From: Maridesulfovibrio sp.
GTDB lineage: Bacteria; Desulfobacterota; Desulfovibrionia; Desulfovibrionales; Desulfovibrionaceae
Assembly: GCF_963666665.1 (NCBI RefSeq)
Contig: NZ_OY762999.1
Location: forward strand, 4,134,001-4,198,000
Reading direction: 5' to 3'
DNA length: 64,000 nt
Shown: in pieces, positions 34,522-43,637 of the stretch
Numbering within the stretch: position 1 is the first letter of the stretch
How the letters are laid out: the number at the start of each line of letters is the position of its first letter
Notes under the pieces: model-generated
What the model was told of the DNA's origin: nothing
What the model saw: the letters and a program-made list of their open reading frames with translations, nothing else
Databases searched by the model: none
Position numbers and translations under genes: made by a program

Positions 34522-36084
34522 ATGAATGTGAATCCGATCCTCCTTGAGGTTTTCAAGAACAGGTTTGCGGCCATCTCCGAGGAAATGGGTGTGACCCTGA
34601 CTCGTACCGCTTTCTCCCCCAACATCAAGGAAAGGCGCGACCTTTCCTGTGCGGTTTTCGATCACAAAGGTGACATGGTTGCTCAGGCCGCGCATATTCC
34701 GGTGCATCTCGGTTCCATGCCGCTTTCCGTGAAATCAGCTATTGAACACAGTGATTTTAAAGACGGCGATATGGTCATGCTCAATGACCCGTTCAAAGGC
34801 GGAACCCATCTGCCGGACATTACTCTAGTTGCTCCGGTTTTCTGTGAAGGTTCCACCGAGCCTGCTTTCTACGTAGCCAACCGCGCCCACCATTCCGATG
34901 TGGGTGGTATGGCTTCCGGTTCAATGCCGCTTTCCACTTCCCTTTATCAGGAAGGAATCATCATTCCACCGGTAAAGATCGTGGAGAATGGCGAGATCGT
35001 ACCCGGAGTAATGACCCTGCTGCTCAACAACGTGCGTACCCCGGTGGAACGCGAAGGCGATTTTGCAGCCCAGATCATGGCTAATATCACTGGCGTTACC
35101 CGTCTCAAGGAACTTATCGCGAAATACGGTCTTGCCAAGGTTGATTTTTACGCTGCCAGCTTGAACGATTACGCTGAATCAATCACCCGAAACACTATCA
35201 AATCCATCCCTGACGGAACCTATCAATTCACCGATTACATGGATGGTGACGGCGTGGATTGCGAAAATGTGCCCATTTCCGTGACCATGGAAGTGAAGGG
35301 AGACAGTGCTAAGCTCGATTTCACCGCTTCCGGCGATCAGGTTACCGGAAGTGTTAACGCGGTACGTTCCATCACTCTTTCCGCAGTGCTTTACGTATTT
35401 CGTTCACTCATTGAAGGTGACGTACCCACCAATGCCGGTATTCTGCGTCCCATCGAAGTGCTGACCCGTAAAGGTTCCATCCTCGATGCGAACTTTCCGG
35501 CAGCTGTTGCAGGCGGTAACGTGGAAACTTCTCAGCGCGTTGTTGACGTTGTTCTCGGTGCGCTGGCTGAAGCCATTCCGCAGCGTATCCCCGCAGCAAG
35601 TCAGGGAACCATGAACAACATGACCATCGGTGGTATGGATGAGCGTACCGGCAAGCCTTTTGCCTATTACGAAACACTCGCCGGCGGTATGGGCGCATCC
35701 GCAACCTGTCGCGGTGAGCATGCCACCCATTCACACATGACCAACACCCTGAACACTCCGGTGGAAGCGCTTGAGTACAGCTATCCGTTTCGCGTAAAGA
35801 CTTACTGCATCCGCAAGAATACCGGCGGGGCAGGCAGAATTCCCGGCGGTGACGGTCTTGTGCGTGAGATTGAGCTGCTCTCCAGTTGCGAAATCACTGT
35901 GCTTTCCGAGCGGCGGGTAAATGCGCCTTACGGCCTGCAGGGCGGTAGCCCCGGAACTCCCGGTAAGAATATCCTGATCCGCGATGGTGAGGAAATTGTG
36001 AAGCCCGGTAAGTTTCATTCGCCGCTCAAGAAGGGCGATATCATACGCATGGAAACTCCCGGAGGCGGGGGTTGGGGTAAATAA
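34522..36084 (+). CDS. hyuB: HyuB-type hydantoinase/oxoprolinase subunit B
   Basis: A 520-residue partner of HyuA. Typical blocks are FAAISEEMGVTLTRTAFSPN, NDPFKGGTHLPDIT and NRAHHSDVGGM near the start, and GGAGRIPGGDGLVREIE near the end, closing with METPGGGGWG. AGGAGG lies upstream of ATG 34522. It is the last gene before a strong terminator. Confidence 0.94.
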   Translation: MNVNPILLEVFKNRFAAISEEMGVTLTRTAFSPNIKERRDLSCAVFDHKGDMVAQAAHIPVHLGSMPLSVKSAIEHSDFKDGDMVMLNDPFKGGTHLPDITLVAPVFCEGSTEPAFYVANRAHHSDVGGMASGSMPLSTSLYQEGIIIPPVKIVENGEIVPGVMTLLLNNVRTPVEREGDFAAQIMANITGVTRLKELIAKYGLAKVDFYAASLNDYAESITRNTIKSIPDGTYQFTDYMDGDGVDCENVPISVTMEVKGDSAKLDFTASGDQVTGSVNAVRSITLSAVLYVFRSLIEGDVPTNAGILRPIEVLTRKGSILDANFPAAVAGGNVETSQRVVDVVLGALAEAIPQRIPAASQGTMNNMTIGGMDERTGKPFAYYETLAGGMGASATCRGEHATHSHMTNTLNTPVEALEYSYPFRVKTYCIRKNTGGAGRIPGGDGLVREIELLSSCEITVLSERRVNAPYGLQGGSPGTPGKNILIRDGEEIVKPGKFHSPLKKGDIIRMETPGGGGWGK

Positions 36085-36093
36085 AATAAACTC

Positions 36094-36137
36094 AAAGCGG
36101 GCCGACACTTCTGGCAAGTGTCGGCCCGCTTTTTTGG
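36094..36137 (+). terminator. Terminator after hyuB
   Basis: A perfect 17-bp stem (36094-36110 with 36116-36132, loop CTGGC) is followed by a run of T. Confidence 0.95.
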
Positions 36138-36195
36138 GTGATTGTTCCAGCAGGGAACAAACGTTTGGAGTTCAAACAATTAAAAATATTTTAGT

Positions 36196-36750
36196 TTATT
36201 CCAATCCAACTTCGGGTGCGACTTTGGTAATGGCTTCAATGGACAGGGCGAAAAAGTCACCCAGTTCAATGCCGATCTTGTCACATTCTTTGATGATCTC
36301 ACGATCAACGCTGGCGGCGAAGGCCTTGGCTTTCATCTTTTTCTTGAGGCTCTTGGGTGCCATGCCATTCATTTTTTCAGGACGCATGAGTGCGTTGGCG
36401 TGGATGAGGCCGGTTACTGTTTCGCCGCAACGCAGGGCAAAATCAAAATCGCTCTGCGGCGTCACTCCGGTCATGTCGCCGTTATGGGCGCGGATGGCTT
36501 GAATTGCTTCTTCGGGCAGTTTACCGTCGAGCATTTCTGCTGCGATAAGTCCGTGTTTTTCCGGGGTCTCGGCAGTCTCGCTGTAATCTAGATCGTGCAG
36601 CAGTCCGGTTATGGACCAGAGTTCCACATCCTGACCGAGTTTTTCTGCCAATGCGCCGAGAACTGCCTCGGATTCAAGGGAATGCTGGATCAGGTTTTCT
36701 TCTTTTACATTTGACTTGAGCAGTTCAAGTGCTTCATCACGTGAAATCAT
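36196..36750 (-). CDS. HD-domain phosphohydrolase-like protein
   Basis: A 184-residue cytoplasmic protein with HD-family residues: H-S-L near residue 23, the doublet in GLLHDLDYSETAE, and H in IRAHNGD. It belongs to the group of HDIG-type predicted hydrolases of unknown substrate. The C-terminal half is Lys-rich and helical. It precedes azlDC on the minus strand, though it is downstream of them and separated by only 25 bases, so all three could be one transcript. Confidence 0.85.
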   Translation of the reverse strand: MISRDEALELLKSNVKEENLIQHSLESEAVLGALAEKLGQDVELWSITGLLHDLDYSETAETPEKHGLIAAEMLDGKLPEEAIQAIRAHNGDMTGVTPQSDFDFALRCGETVTGLIHANALMRPEKMNGMAPKSLKKKMKAKAFAASVDREIIKECDKIGIELGDFFALSIEAITKVAPEVGLE

Positions 36751-36775
36751 TTTTGAAATCCTTTTGTTGCTGAAA

Positions 36776-37099
36776 TTACAAGAAATATCTGGCTGCTGCC
36801 ACCAGCCCCATGCCGACAGCCACGGTGCCGAAGAAATTACGGGTGAAAATGGCTACAGCAAAAGTAGGCACTGCTACCCAAAAGTAAAGGTTGCTGAAAG
36901 TCAGGTCGATGACTCCTTCGGGGGCGAGTAGTGAAGGCATCAGCAGGGCGGAAAGAACCGCAGTGGGTACGTAGGAAAGCCACTTGGCCACGATGGGCGG
37001 CAGGTCGCGGGAACTAAGGGCCATGGCCGGGAGCATGCGCGGAATGTAGGTTACCGCCATCATGCCGAAAAGAGTGAAAAGTATTGTCTGCTGGTCCAT
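36776..37099 (-). CDS. azlD: AzlD-type branched-chain amino acid export subunit
   Basis: A 107-residue protein with about four helices and the AzlD opening (LFGMMAVTYIPRMLPAMAL, then LPPIVAKWLSYVPTAVLSAL). It overlaps the azlC stop by one base. With AzlC it forms the LIV-E exporter family. Confidence 0.93.
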   Translation of the reverse strand: MDQQTILFTLFGMMAVTYIPRMLPAMALSSRDLPPIVAKWLSYVPTAVLSALLMPSLLAPEGVIDLTFSNLYFWVAVPTFAVAIFTRNFFGTVAVGMGLVAAARYFL

Positions 37100-37809
37100 T
37101 ATTTATTCCCCCATTTAACTGCTGCGCCGAGTGTTGCGCCGATCAGGGTGGCGATGATTACATTCCACTGTCCTGCGCCGCCGAGAGCCAGTGCGGTTGA
37201 TAACAGTCCGGTGATGAGCCCTACAATGACGTGGCTCTTGTCCTTGATCTGGAAAATGAGCAGGGCGATGAACATCGCCGGAAGAGCGTAATCGAGGCCC
37301 ATTGGTTTAACGTCAGTTATGAGTGTGCTGGAAAATATGCCCAGTACGGTACCACCCACCCATGCCGCATGGGCGATGGAGTTGATCAGGAAGGTTTCGC
37401 CTTTGTGTGTATCTCCCTTTGCAAAGCGGGTGGAGTGGACGGCAAAGCTTTCATCTGTGAGCTGAAAGGTGAAACCTGCTATCTCTAGTTTGCTCCATTT
37501 CTTCAGGTAGGGGGAAAGGGCCGCAGACATGAGCATGTGGCGCAGGTTGACGATAAAGGTGGTAATGATCACCGAGATAGCTGAAGCCCCGGAAGCAATT
37601 AGTCCCACTGCAATGAACTGTGCTGATCCGGCAAAGACTATCAGGGACATTATCATCGTGTTATCAATGGAAATACCTGACTTGCGGGCCAGAACTCCGT
37701 AAGCAAATCCCACAGGAAGGTATCCCAGCATGATGGGCAGGGCCTGTTTGAATGCTGAAATCAAGATGTTGTTTTGTTTTATCTTTTGGGAATTCATTAC
37801 TGATTCCAT
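37099..37809 (-). CDS. azlC: AzlC-type branched-chain amino acid exporter
   Basis: A 236-residue permease. It has the family opening FKQALPIMLGYLPVGFAYGVLA, and FAGSAQFIAVGLIASGAS followed by TTFIVNLRHMLMSAALSPYL. ATG 37809 has AGG(T)GAG spacing five bases upstream; GTG 37815 is an alternative. The MocR-type gene is divergently transcribed from 37946 and is its probable regulator. Confidence 0.94.
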   Translation of the reverse strand: MESVMNSQKIKQNNILISAFKQALPIMLGYLPVGFAYGVLARKSGISIDNTMIMSLIVFAGSAQFIAVGLIASGASAISVIITTFIVNLRHMLMSAALSPYLKKWSKLEIAGFTFQLTDESFAVHSTRFAKGDTHKGETFLINSIAHAAWVGGTVLGIFSSTLITDVKPMGLDYALPAMFIALLIFQIKDKSHVIVGLITGLLSTALALGGAGQWNVIIATLIGATLGAAVKWGNK

Positions 37810-37880
37810 ACTCACCTCTCCTGTTTGTGAAATTCAATTTTGCTAGTTCGATTTGCTTGCTAGTCTACATAAAATCTGAC

Positions 37881-37893
37881 ATCAGTACAGATA
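37881..37893 (+). promoter_or_regulatory. Candidate MocR operator, copy 1
   Basis: ATCAGTACAGATA occurs here, between azlC and the MocR gene, and again exactly at 37968-37980. A third partial unit, ACAGAT, directly follows in this copy. MocR proteins are known to bind direct repeats near their own start. Confidence 0.5.
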
Positions 37894-37945
37894 CAGATTT
37901 TATAAATATGAACCGTAACAGTTTTAGCTTCTGAGGTTAAACACA

Positions 37946-39382
37946 ATGAATCTGGACAGTTCAGACAATCAGTACAGATATAAAAAAGTTGAGCAGGAAC
38001 TTTCAAGGCATATTGAAGCCGGTGATCTTGTGCCCGGAGACAAACTGCCGTCTCTGCGCCAGATGAGCAAAACTCTTAAAGTATCCATTTCGACTGTCGC
38101 GCATGCTTACGAAGAACTGGAGAAACGCGGCCTTATCGAATCCCGTCCGCGCTCCGGCTATTATGTGCGTAGCGAATTCCGCACTATTCCCACTCCGGAG
38201 ATTAAAACTACCCAGAAGCTTGAACCGCATCTGGTCACCAAGAATAAGCTTATTCGGACCGCCCTTGAAACTGTGGGAAATAAAGACTTGCTTCCGTTGG
38301 GCGTGGTTTGTCCCTGCCCCAGCAATGACCTCCTGCCTACCCGCCAGTTGGCCAAGATCATGAACAGCGTAATCCGAGAAAATCCCCTTGATACAGTCGG
38401 GTATGAAATGATTCCCGGCAACCTTGACTTGCGCCGTCAGATAGCCTTCCGTTCAGTAGATTGTGGTTCCAAAATCACTGCCGATGAGCTGATCATCACC
38501 ACCGGAGCAATGGAAGCCCTGTACATTTCTTTGCGTACCCTGACCCGACCTGGAGATCTGGTCCTTATTCAATCACCCTCATATTATTGCTTCCTGCAGT
38601 TAGTGGAAAATCTTGGCCTGCGGGCAATTGAAATACCTTCCTGCCCTGAGAAAGGTATTAATCCGGACCGGGTAAATGATATTACACGCACTTTCGACAT
38701 TAAGGCCTGTATTTTTTCGCCGACTTTCAACAACCCGGACGGTAGTATTACTTCAGATGATCGTAAAAAGGAGATTGTTGAACTCCTTGCTAAACGCAAA
38801 ATTCCGTTAGTCGAGGATGATGTTTACGGGGAAATTTATTTCGGTGATTCCCGGCCTCGTACACTCAAATCTTACGACAAAGAGGGGGGGGTATTACTTT
38901 GTTCATCCTTTTCAAAGACCATTGCCCCCGGTTACCGGGTGGGCTGGTTGGCACCGGGGCGGTATCTGGAAAAAGCCCTTGAGATCAAAGCCACTACCAA
39001 TGTCTCTTGCGTAGCCGTCACCCAGATGGCTATCGCCCGCTATCTGCGCGAAACCCTTTATGACCGCCATCTAAAGAAATTGCGTGCGGCCATGAAGGAT
39101 CAGATGCAGAAGATGCGTACCGAGATCGGTCTCGCCTTTCCAGAAGGGACCAAGGTCACCAACCCCAAGGGCGGTTCAGTGCTCTGGGTGGAGTTGCCCG
39201 AAGGAAAAGACGGGGTGGAACTTTTTTTCAAGGCCCGCGAAGAAGGTATCGGTATTGTACCCGGAACCGTATTCTCTCCGCAGGATGTATTTTCAAATTA
39301 CATCCGCCTGTCCAGCGGGTCACTCTGGAGCGATGAAATCCAAGCCGGAGTAAGAAGGCTTGGAGAACTTGCTGCTGAGTAG
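37946..39382 (+). CDS. MocR-family regulator (GntR HTH fused to aminotransferase-like domain)
   Basis: A 478-residue protein with an N-terminal winged helix of GntR type (residues 8-75, EAGDLVPGDKLPSLRQMSK, LKVSISTVAHAYEELEKRG) and a fold-type I PLP domain. The PLP-lysine is in CSSFSKTIAPGYRVGW and the phosphate/pyridine contacts in ITTGAMEAL and FSPTFNNPDG. It senses an amino acid through PLP chemistry and probably controls azlCD, which diverge from it, and itself. AGG lies upstream of ATG 37946. Confidence 0.92.
   Translation: MNLDSSDNQYRYKKVEQELSRHIEAGDLVPGDKLPSLRQMSKTLKVSISTVAHAYEELEKRGLIESRPRSGYYVRSEFRTIPTPEIKTTQKLEPHLVTKNKLIRTALETVGNKDLLPLGVVCPCPSNDLLPTRQLAKIMNSVIRENPLDTVGYEMIPGNLDLRRQIAFRSVDCGSKITADELIITTGAMEALYISLRTLTRPGDLVLIQSPSYYCFLQLVENLGLRAIEIPSCPEKGINPDRVNDITRTFDIKACIFSPTFNNPDGSITSDDRKKEIVELLAKRKIPLVEDDVYGEIYFGDSRPRTLKSYDKEGGVLLCSSFSKTIAPGYRVGWLAPGRYLEKALEIKATTNVSCVAVTQMAIARYLRETLYDRHLKKLRAAMKDQMQKMRTEIGLAFPEGTKVTNPKGGSVLWVELPEGKDGVELFFKAREEGIGIVPGTVFSPQDVFSNYIRLSSGSLWSDEIQAGVRRLGELAAE
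37968..37980 (+). promoter_or_regulatory. Candidate MocR operator, copy 2 (inside the MocR coding start)
   Basis: An exact second copy of ATCAGTACAGATA, 87 bases after the first and 22 bases inside the gene. Occupancy here would block transcription, consistent with autoregulation (inference). Confidence 0.45.
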
Positions 39383-39458
39383 TTTGGAAAATTTTTAGCA
39401 GAGGGAAGTTTCGTGCGCTTGTACGAAATTGCTTTTTTACAGCAAAATTTATTAAACA

Positions 39459-39549
39459 ATGCAGCGAAGCATATTGAAAAGTTTTGAGGGGATGGGGTCT
39501 GGGGAAGGGGAACTTTTCCAAAAGATCCCCTTCCCCAGCCGCCGGAGGC
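39459..39549 (+). repeat. Recurrent intergenic hairpin element ending GCCGCCGGAGGC, second copy
   Basis: It begins GCAGCGAAGC, then a G-rich leader, then a perfect 13-bp stem (CTGGGGAAGGGGA at 39499-39511 with its complement at 39526-39538), and ends GCCGCCGGAGGC (39538-39549). The same ends occur around 10503-10571. It sits between convergent genes (MocR and the TPR gene) and may serve as terminator. Confidence 0.6.
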
Positions 39550-39552
39550 TTC

Positions 39553-40098
39553 TTAAGCTATCATAGAAGTTTCTTCGATTACTTTTTCCACCATGTTGGC
39601 GGCATCTTCGAAGGATGCTTCGGAATCTGATTCAATGAGCGCTATTTGCAGGTTTATTTCGCGCTGCAGGGTAATGTTTTCCGGATCGAAATAGAGTTTC
39701 CAGACAGGGAGTGCCTTTTTCCCGGCTCCGGCGCGGCAGAGTAATAGGCCGAGGTAGAGATAGGAGAAGTTGTCCTTGCCGAGGATGCGGATTGCCCGTT
39801 CGAATTCAACTTTGGCCTGAATGTATTTTTCTGCTTTGTATAAGCAATGTCCAAGCCTTTTGCGGGCATCAGCGTTTTGCGGCTCGGTCTTGATGAATTC
39901 TTTGTACTTGGCGGCAGCTTCTTCAAAACGCCCGTTTTCATAGGCTACGTTTGCTTCGGCTAAGGTGTCTAAGTTGACTTCTTTGGCGGCAATAGGTTTG
40001 GCCGCGCTCTGGACCTGTTCACGGTCTTCTTTTTTTCTGAATCCTCCGAAAAGGAATCCTCTCCGGGAAAGTTTTTGGGCCTTTTTTTTATCCGACAT
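39553..40098 (-). CDS. Tetratricopeptide-repeat protein
   Basis: A 181-residue protein. It has a basic N-terminus (KKAQKLSRRGFLFGGFRKKED), which resembles a twin-arginine-like start but without a hydrophobic core, then TPR units: LAEANVAYENGRFEEAAAKY, RLGHCLYKAEKYIQAKVEFE and YLYLGLLLCRAGAGKKALP. It is probably cytoplasmic and scaffolding; the partner is unknown. GGAGGAG precedes ATG 40098. It diverges from the lipoprotein gene at 40229. Confidence 0.82.
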   Translation of the reverse strand: MSDKKKAQKLSRRGFLFGGFRKKEDREQVQSAAKPIAAKEVNLDTLAEANVAYENGRFEEAAAKYKEFIKTEPQNADARKRLGHCLYKAEKYIQAKVEFERAIRILGKDNFSYLYLGLLLCRAGAGKKALPVWKLYFDPENITLQREINLQIALIESDSEASFEDAANMVEKVIEETSMIA

Positions 40099-40228
40099 GT
40101 GCTCCTCCGCATTGAAAACTGCCGGAGTGTAACGGCAAAACAGCCGGACGCCAAGTTTAAACTCAATCTATGGACATATGGATACCTCCGTTATAAAACA
40201 ATGTATCTGCAAAAAGTATGAGGTTGCC

Positions 40229-40807
40229 ATGAGGAAAATATTGTTGATTCTGGTGATCTGCCTTGCCTGCGCTTCGTGCGCCAAAGTCGAGAATTACAGC
40301 ACTCCTTTTGATACCGGAGGGAAGGTTTACAAGCTGGCTTTGCTTCCTTGGCAGACAACCACTATGGATTTTGATCTGAAATACCGCTGGCGCATGATCC
40401 AGTCTTTGCGCAGCGCCTGTAAACAGGCCGGAGCCTTTGAATTGAAATGGTCGGCTTATCCCGTCAATGGCGGTGCTGTTGAGTTTCTGGAAAATATAAA
40501 TAAATCCAGCTTGTGGGAACGGCGCAAGTATGGGAATCAATATCCGATTGTACCGGAAGTGCAGGCTGTTCTTTCCGGTCTGGATGCCGACTTGGCACTT
40601 CTTTATGATGTTTCGGCTGATAATGCTTTGGGGATTCGTGATGAAATGAGTGATTACCGTGCTGACTATGTCCGTTTGTTTTTGGTTGATGTAAAGACCG
40701 GAAAAGTCGTGGTTGAGTTCGATCGTACAGATTTTACGAACGGCGGGGCCGACTATACGATTAAGCAGGTCGCCTTGCGTGCCTTTAATAAATGGCTTAC
40801 CCAATAG
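40229..40807 (+). CDS. Unrecognised lipoprotein
   Basis: A 192-residue protein with a lipoprotein signal and lipobox (CLACASC). The mature part contains KLALLPWQTTTMDFDLKYRW, DADLALLYDVSADN and a C-terminal LFLVDVKTGKVVVEFDRTD, a pattern typical of small TolB/CsgG-like or DUF799-like envelope lipoproteins, not firmly assignable. ATG 40229 follows GAGG; an upstream in-frame ATG at 40178 would bury the signal peptide. The next gene is 27 bases on. Confidence 0.78.
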   Translation: MRKILLILVICLACASCAKVENYSTPFDTGGKVYKLALLPWQTTTMDFDLKYRWRMIQSLRSACKQAGAFELKWSAYPVNGGAVEFLENINKSSLWERRKYGNQYPIVPEVQAVLSGLDADLALLYDVSADNALGIRDEMSDYRADYVRLFLVDVKTGKVVVEFDRTDFTNGGADYTIKQVALRAFNKWLTQ

Positions 40808-40834
40808 AACGCTTGATTTAAAAGGAGTTTTGTC

Positions 40835-41320
40835 GTGAGTAAAATAAATTTTCAGAATTTACTTGTTGCATTTTGCCTTACTCTTCTGACCGTTTCATCC
40901 GCCTTTGCCGGAGAAATGAACATCAAGGGCTGGGAAAAGGGAGGCGAATATGATTCCCTTTATGACAATACAGACCGTGATGTGATTAAAGGAACACTCC
41001 TGAAGATTGAGGAAATTGAACCCTTAAGCGGAATGGCCGCAGGTGTCGGCCTTTTGGTTCAAGACAAGGAAGACGGCGATGAAGTGTTAGTTCATCTCGG
41101 TCCCAAGGATTTTGTTGAGCCGCGTATCAAGGATTTGCGTCCCGGAGCACGGGTGAAAGTTTATGGTGTGCTGGTCGAAATTAACGGCGAGTATGAATAT
41201 ATGTGCGCAAAGTTCAAGGCCGGAGAAGATCGTAAATACAAGTTTCGCCTGACCAAGGACGGTACTCCCTTCTGGTCGCTTTCTACCGAAGAACTTAAGA
41301 AAGAAGAATCAACTGAGTAA
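40835..41320 (+). CDS. Exported protein with an OB-fold-like domain
   Basis: A 161-residue protein starting at GTG 40835 with AGGAG nine bases upstream. The signal peptide ends at VSSAFA. The mature part (DVIKGTLLKIEEIEPLSG, LVHLGPKDF, LRPGARVKVYGVLVEINGEY) resembles small periplasmic OB-fold or magnetosome/DUF5666-like domains. I cannot name a function. It is probably co-transcribed with the upstream lipoprotein. Confidence 0.72.
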   Translation: MSKINFQNLLVAFCLTLLTVSSAFAGEMNIKGWEKGGEYDSLYDNTDRDVIKGTLLKIEEIEPLSGMAAGVGLLVQDKEDGDEVLVHLGPKDFVEPRIKDLRPGARVKVYGVLVEINGEYEYMCAKFKAGEDRKYKFRLTKDGTPFWSLSTEELKKEESTE

Positions 41321-41338
41321 AATATTTGTTTCCGACAT

Positions 41339-41377
41339 CCGGGGAAGGAAAATCTTTCTTCCCCGGACACTTTTTTC
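41339..41377 (+). terminator. Terminator after the exported protein gene
   Basis: CCGGGGAAG (41339-41347) pairs with CTTCCCCGG (41358-41366), followed by ACAC and six T. Confidence 0.8.
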
Positions 41378-41439
41378 CAAAACCTTTTATTATGCTTCGT
41401 ATGTAGCGAACTAAAGCGACCTTCGAAGTCCCTACCTTT

Positions 41440-43590
41440 ATGAATTCCAAAAATATTTCTCGTATTTCGTCTGAACTGAGTATTCCTGAAAAAAATGTAA
41501 AAGCTGTTGTGTCCCTGCTTGATGAGGGGGGCACCATTCCTTTTATTTCCCGTTACCGTAAGGAAGCAACAGGAAGCCTTGATGAAGTGGCGGTTGCTGC
41601 TGTCAGTGATTTGTTTGAAAAGCTTAAGGAGCTGGATAAGCGTCGCGAGACTGTGATCAAATCTATTGATGAACAGGGTAAGCTGGATGACGGTCTGCGC
41701 AAGAAAATTGAAGCAGCCGAAACCATGCGTCAGCTTGAGGATTTGTACCTTCCTTACAAACCCAAGCGTAAAACCAAGGGGCAGGTCGCGATCCAGAAAG
41801 GTCTTGAACCGCTTGCCTATAAGATTTTTGCCCAGAAATGCGATCCTGTTCAGGAAGCGCAAGCTTATGTTTCAGCCGCCAAGGGTGTGGAGTCTGTGGA
41901 CGATGCTCTTGCCGGGGTGCGTGATATCATTGCCGAGAAAATTGCCGAGAACACGGTCAGCCGTGAGGCGGTTCGGTCTTTGTTTGAGCGGAAGTCATTG
42001 ATTGAATCCAAGTCCACTAAGGCTGCACAGGCTGATGAAAACAAGGACAAGGCTTCCAAGTTCAGGGACTGGTTTGATTGGCGCGAGCCTGCAAAAAAGG
42101 CTGCTGGTCACCGCATTCTGGCCTTGTTACGTGGTGAGCGTGATAAGTTCCTGAAGGTGTCCATCCGTCCGGAAGAGGCTGAAGGTCTGGATATTCTGCA
42201 CCGCAAGTTGGTCCGTTCCAACTCGGCAGCTTCCAGACAGGTCGAGCTGGCAGCAACCGATTCCTACAAGCGTTTGCTGGCCCCGCAGATGGAAACTGAG
42301 CTGCGCGGAGTGTTGCTTGAAAAAGCTGAGGCTGAGGCCATAAATATTTTTGCCGCTAACCTGCGTGAAATTCTGCTGGCGCCTCCCTTGGGCGGTAAGC
42401 GGGTGCTGGCCCTTGACCCGGGTTTCCGTACCGGGGCCAAGCTGGTCTGCCTTGATGCGCAGGGAACCTTGCTCCATAACGAAACCATTTATCCGGTCAC
42501 CTCCGAAGGCAAGAAGAAAGAGGCGGCGCGGATAGTTCATTCTCTGGTCGATAAATATGACATCGAAGCCGTCGCAATCGGTAACGGCACAGCCGGACGT
42601 GAGACTGAGCAGTTTGTGAAAGAGCTGGGCTTGGATAGCTCAATTCAGGTGATTATGGTCAATGAATCAGGGGCCTCGGTTTATTCGGCTTCTGAGATCG
42701 CCCGTGAGGAATTTCCTGACTATGACATTACTGTGCGCGGGGCGGTTTCCATCGGACGCAGGCTCATGGATCCGTTGGCAGAGCTGGTCAAAATCGATCC
42801 AAAATCCATCGGTGTGGGCCAGTATCAGCATGATGTGGATCAGAAAGGTTTGGCGGAAAGTCTCGGCAGGGTTGTTGAATCCTGCGTGAATATGGTTGGT
42901 GTGGAGCTTAACACTGCCAGTGCGCGGTTGTTGCAATCCGTTTCCGGTCTTGGCCCGGTGCTGGCGGCAAATGTGATTAAATTTCGTGAAGAAAACGGTC
43001 CCTTCGGTTCCCGCAAGGAATTGCTCAAGGTTCCCCGTCTCGGACCCAAGGCTTTTGAACAGTGTGCTGGTTTCTTACGCATTCGCGGAGCCAAGAATCC
43101 GCTGGACGGCACTGCGGTGCACCCGGAGCGCTACAAAGCTGTAGACGGAATTGCCAAGGACCTCGGCGCTGATGTTGCCGACTTGATCAAGTCTGCAGAG
43201 TTACGTGGCAAGATTGATCTGGAAAAGTATGTTTCGGATGATCTCGGTTTACCGACACTTAAGGATATTATGAAGGAGCTGGAAAAGCCGGGACGCGATC
43301 CGCGCAAGCAGTTTGAAGCAGTGAAATTTGATGATTCCGTTAAGGAAGTTTCAGACCTGCGCGAAGGTATGATCCTTAACGGTATTGTGACCAATGTAAC
43401 TGCTTTCGGGGCTTTCGTGGATATCGGGGTTCATCAGGACGGATTGGTTCATATCAGCCGTATGGCTGACGATTTTGTGCGTGATCCGGCAACAGTTGTC
43501 CATCCGGGACAGGCCTTGAAGGTCAAGGTGCTCGATGTAGATATTCAGCGCAAAAGAATATCACTGAGTATGCGTCAATCTGATATGTAG
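41440..43590 (+). CDS. tex: Tex-family RNA-binding transcription accessory protein
   Basis: A 716-residue protein with the Tex layout: an N-terminal helical domain (ISRYRKEATGSLDEV), a YqgF-like RNase H fold (VLALDPGFRTGAKLVCLD), helix-hairpin-helix units (SVSGLGPVLAANVIKFREENG), and a C-terminal S1 RNA-binding domain (about 635-710, GMILNGIVTNVTAFGAFVDIG). It binds RNA and affects transcription in bacteria. No strong ribosome binding site is seen before ATG 41440. A strong terminator follows. Confidence 0.96.
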   Translation: MNSKNISRISSELSIPEKNVKAVVSLLDEGGTIPFISRYRKEATGSLDEVAVAAVSDLFEKLKELDKRRETVIKSIDEQGKLDDGLRKKIEAAETMRQLEDLYLPYKPKRKTKGQVAIQKGLEPLAYKIFAQKCDPVQEAQAYVSAAKGVESVDDALAGVRDIIAEKIAENTVSREAVRSLFERKSLIESKSTKAAQADENKDKASKFRDWFDWREPAKKAAGHRILALLRGERDKFLKVSIRPEEAEGLDILHRKLVRSNSAASRQVELAATDSYKRLLAPQMETELRGVLLEKAEAEAINIFAANLREILLAPPLGGKRVLALDPGFRTGAKLVCLDAQGTLLHNETIYPVTSEGKKKEAARIVHSLVDKYDIEAVAIGNGTAGRETEQFVKELGLDSSIQVIMVNESGASVYSASEIAREEFPDYDITVRGAVSIGRRLMDPLAELVKIDPKSIGVGQYQHDVDQKGLAESLGRVVESCVNMVGVELNTASARLLQSVSGLGPVLAANVIKFREENGPFGSRKELLKVPRLGPKAFEQCAGFLRIRGAKNPLDGTAVHPERYKAVDGIAKDLGADVADLIKSAELRGKIDLEKYVSDDLGLPTLKDIMKELEKPGRDPRKQFEAVKFDDSVKEVSDLREGMILNGIVTNVTAFGAFVDIGVHQDGLVHISRMADDFVRDPATVVHPGQALKVKVLDVDIQRKRISLSMRQSDM

Positions 43591-43597
43591 AAAAAAT

Positions 43598-43634
43598 AAA
43601 CCGGGAGTCAGTTGAACTGACTCCCGGTTTTTAA
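43598..43634. terminator. Terminator after tex (convergent with the zinc-finger gene)
   Basis: A perfect 16-bp inverted repeat (43598-43613 with 43615-43630), with T on the plus strand and A on the other side, so it may act both ways. Confidence 0.93.
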
Positions 43635-43637
43635 ATT

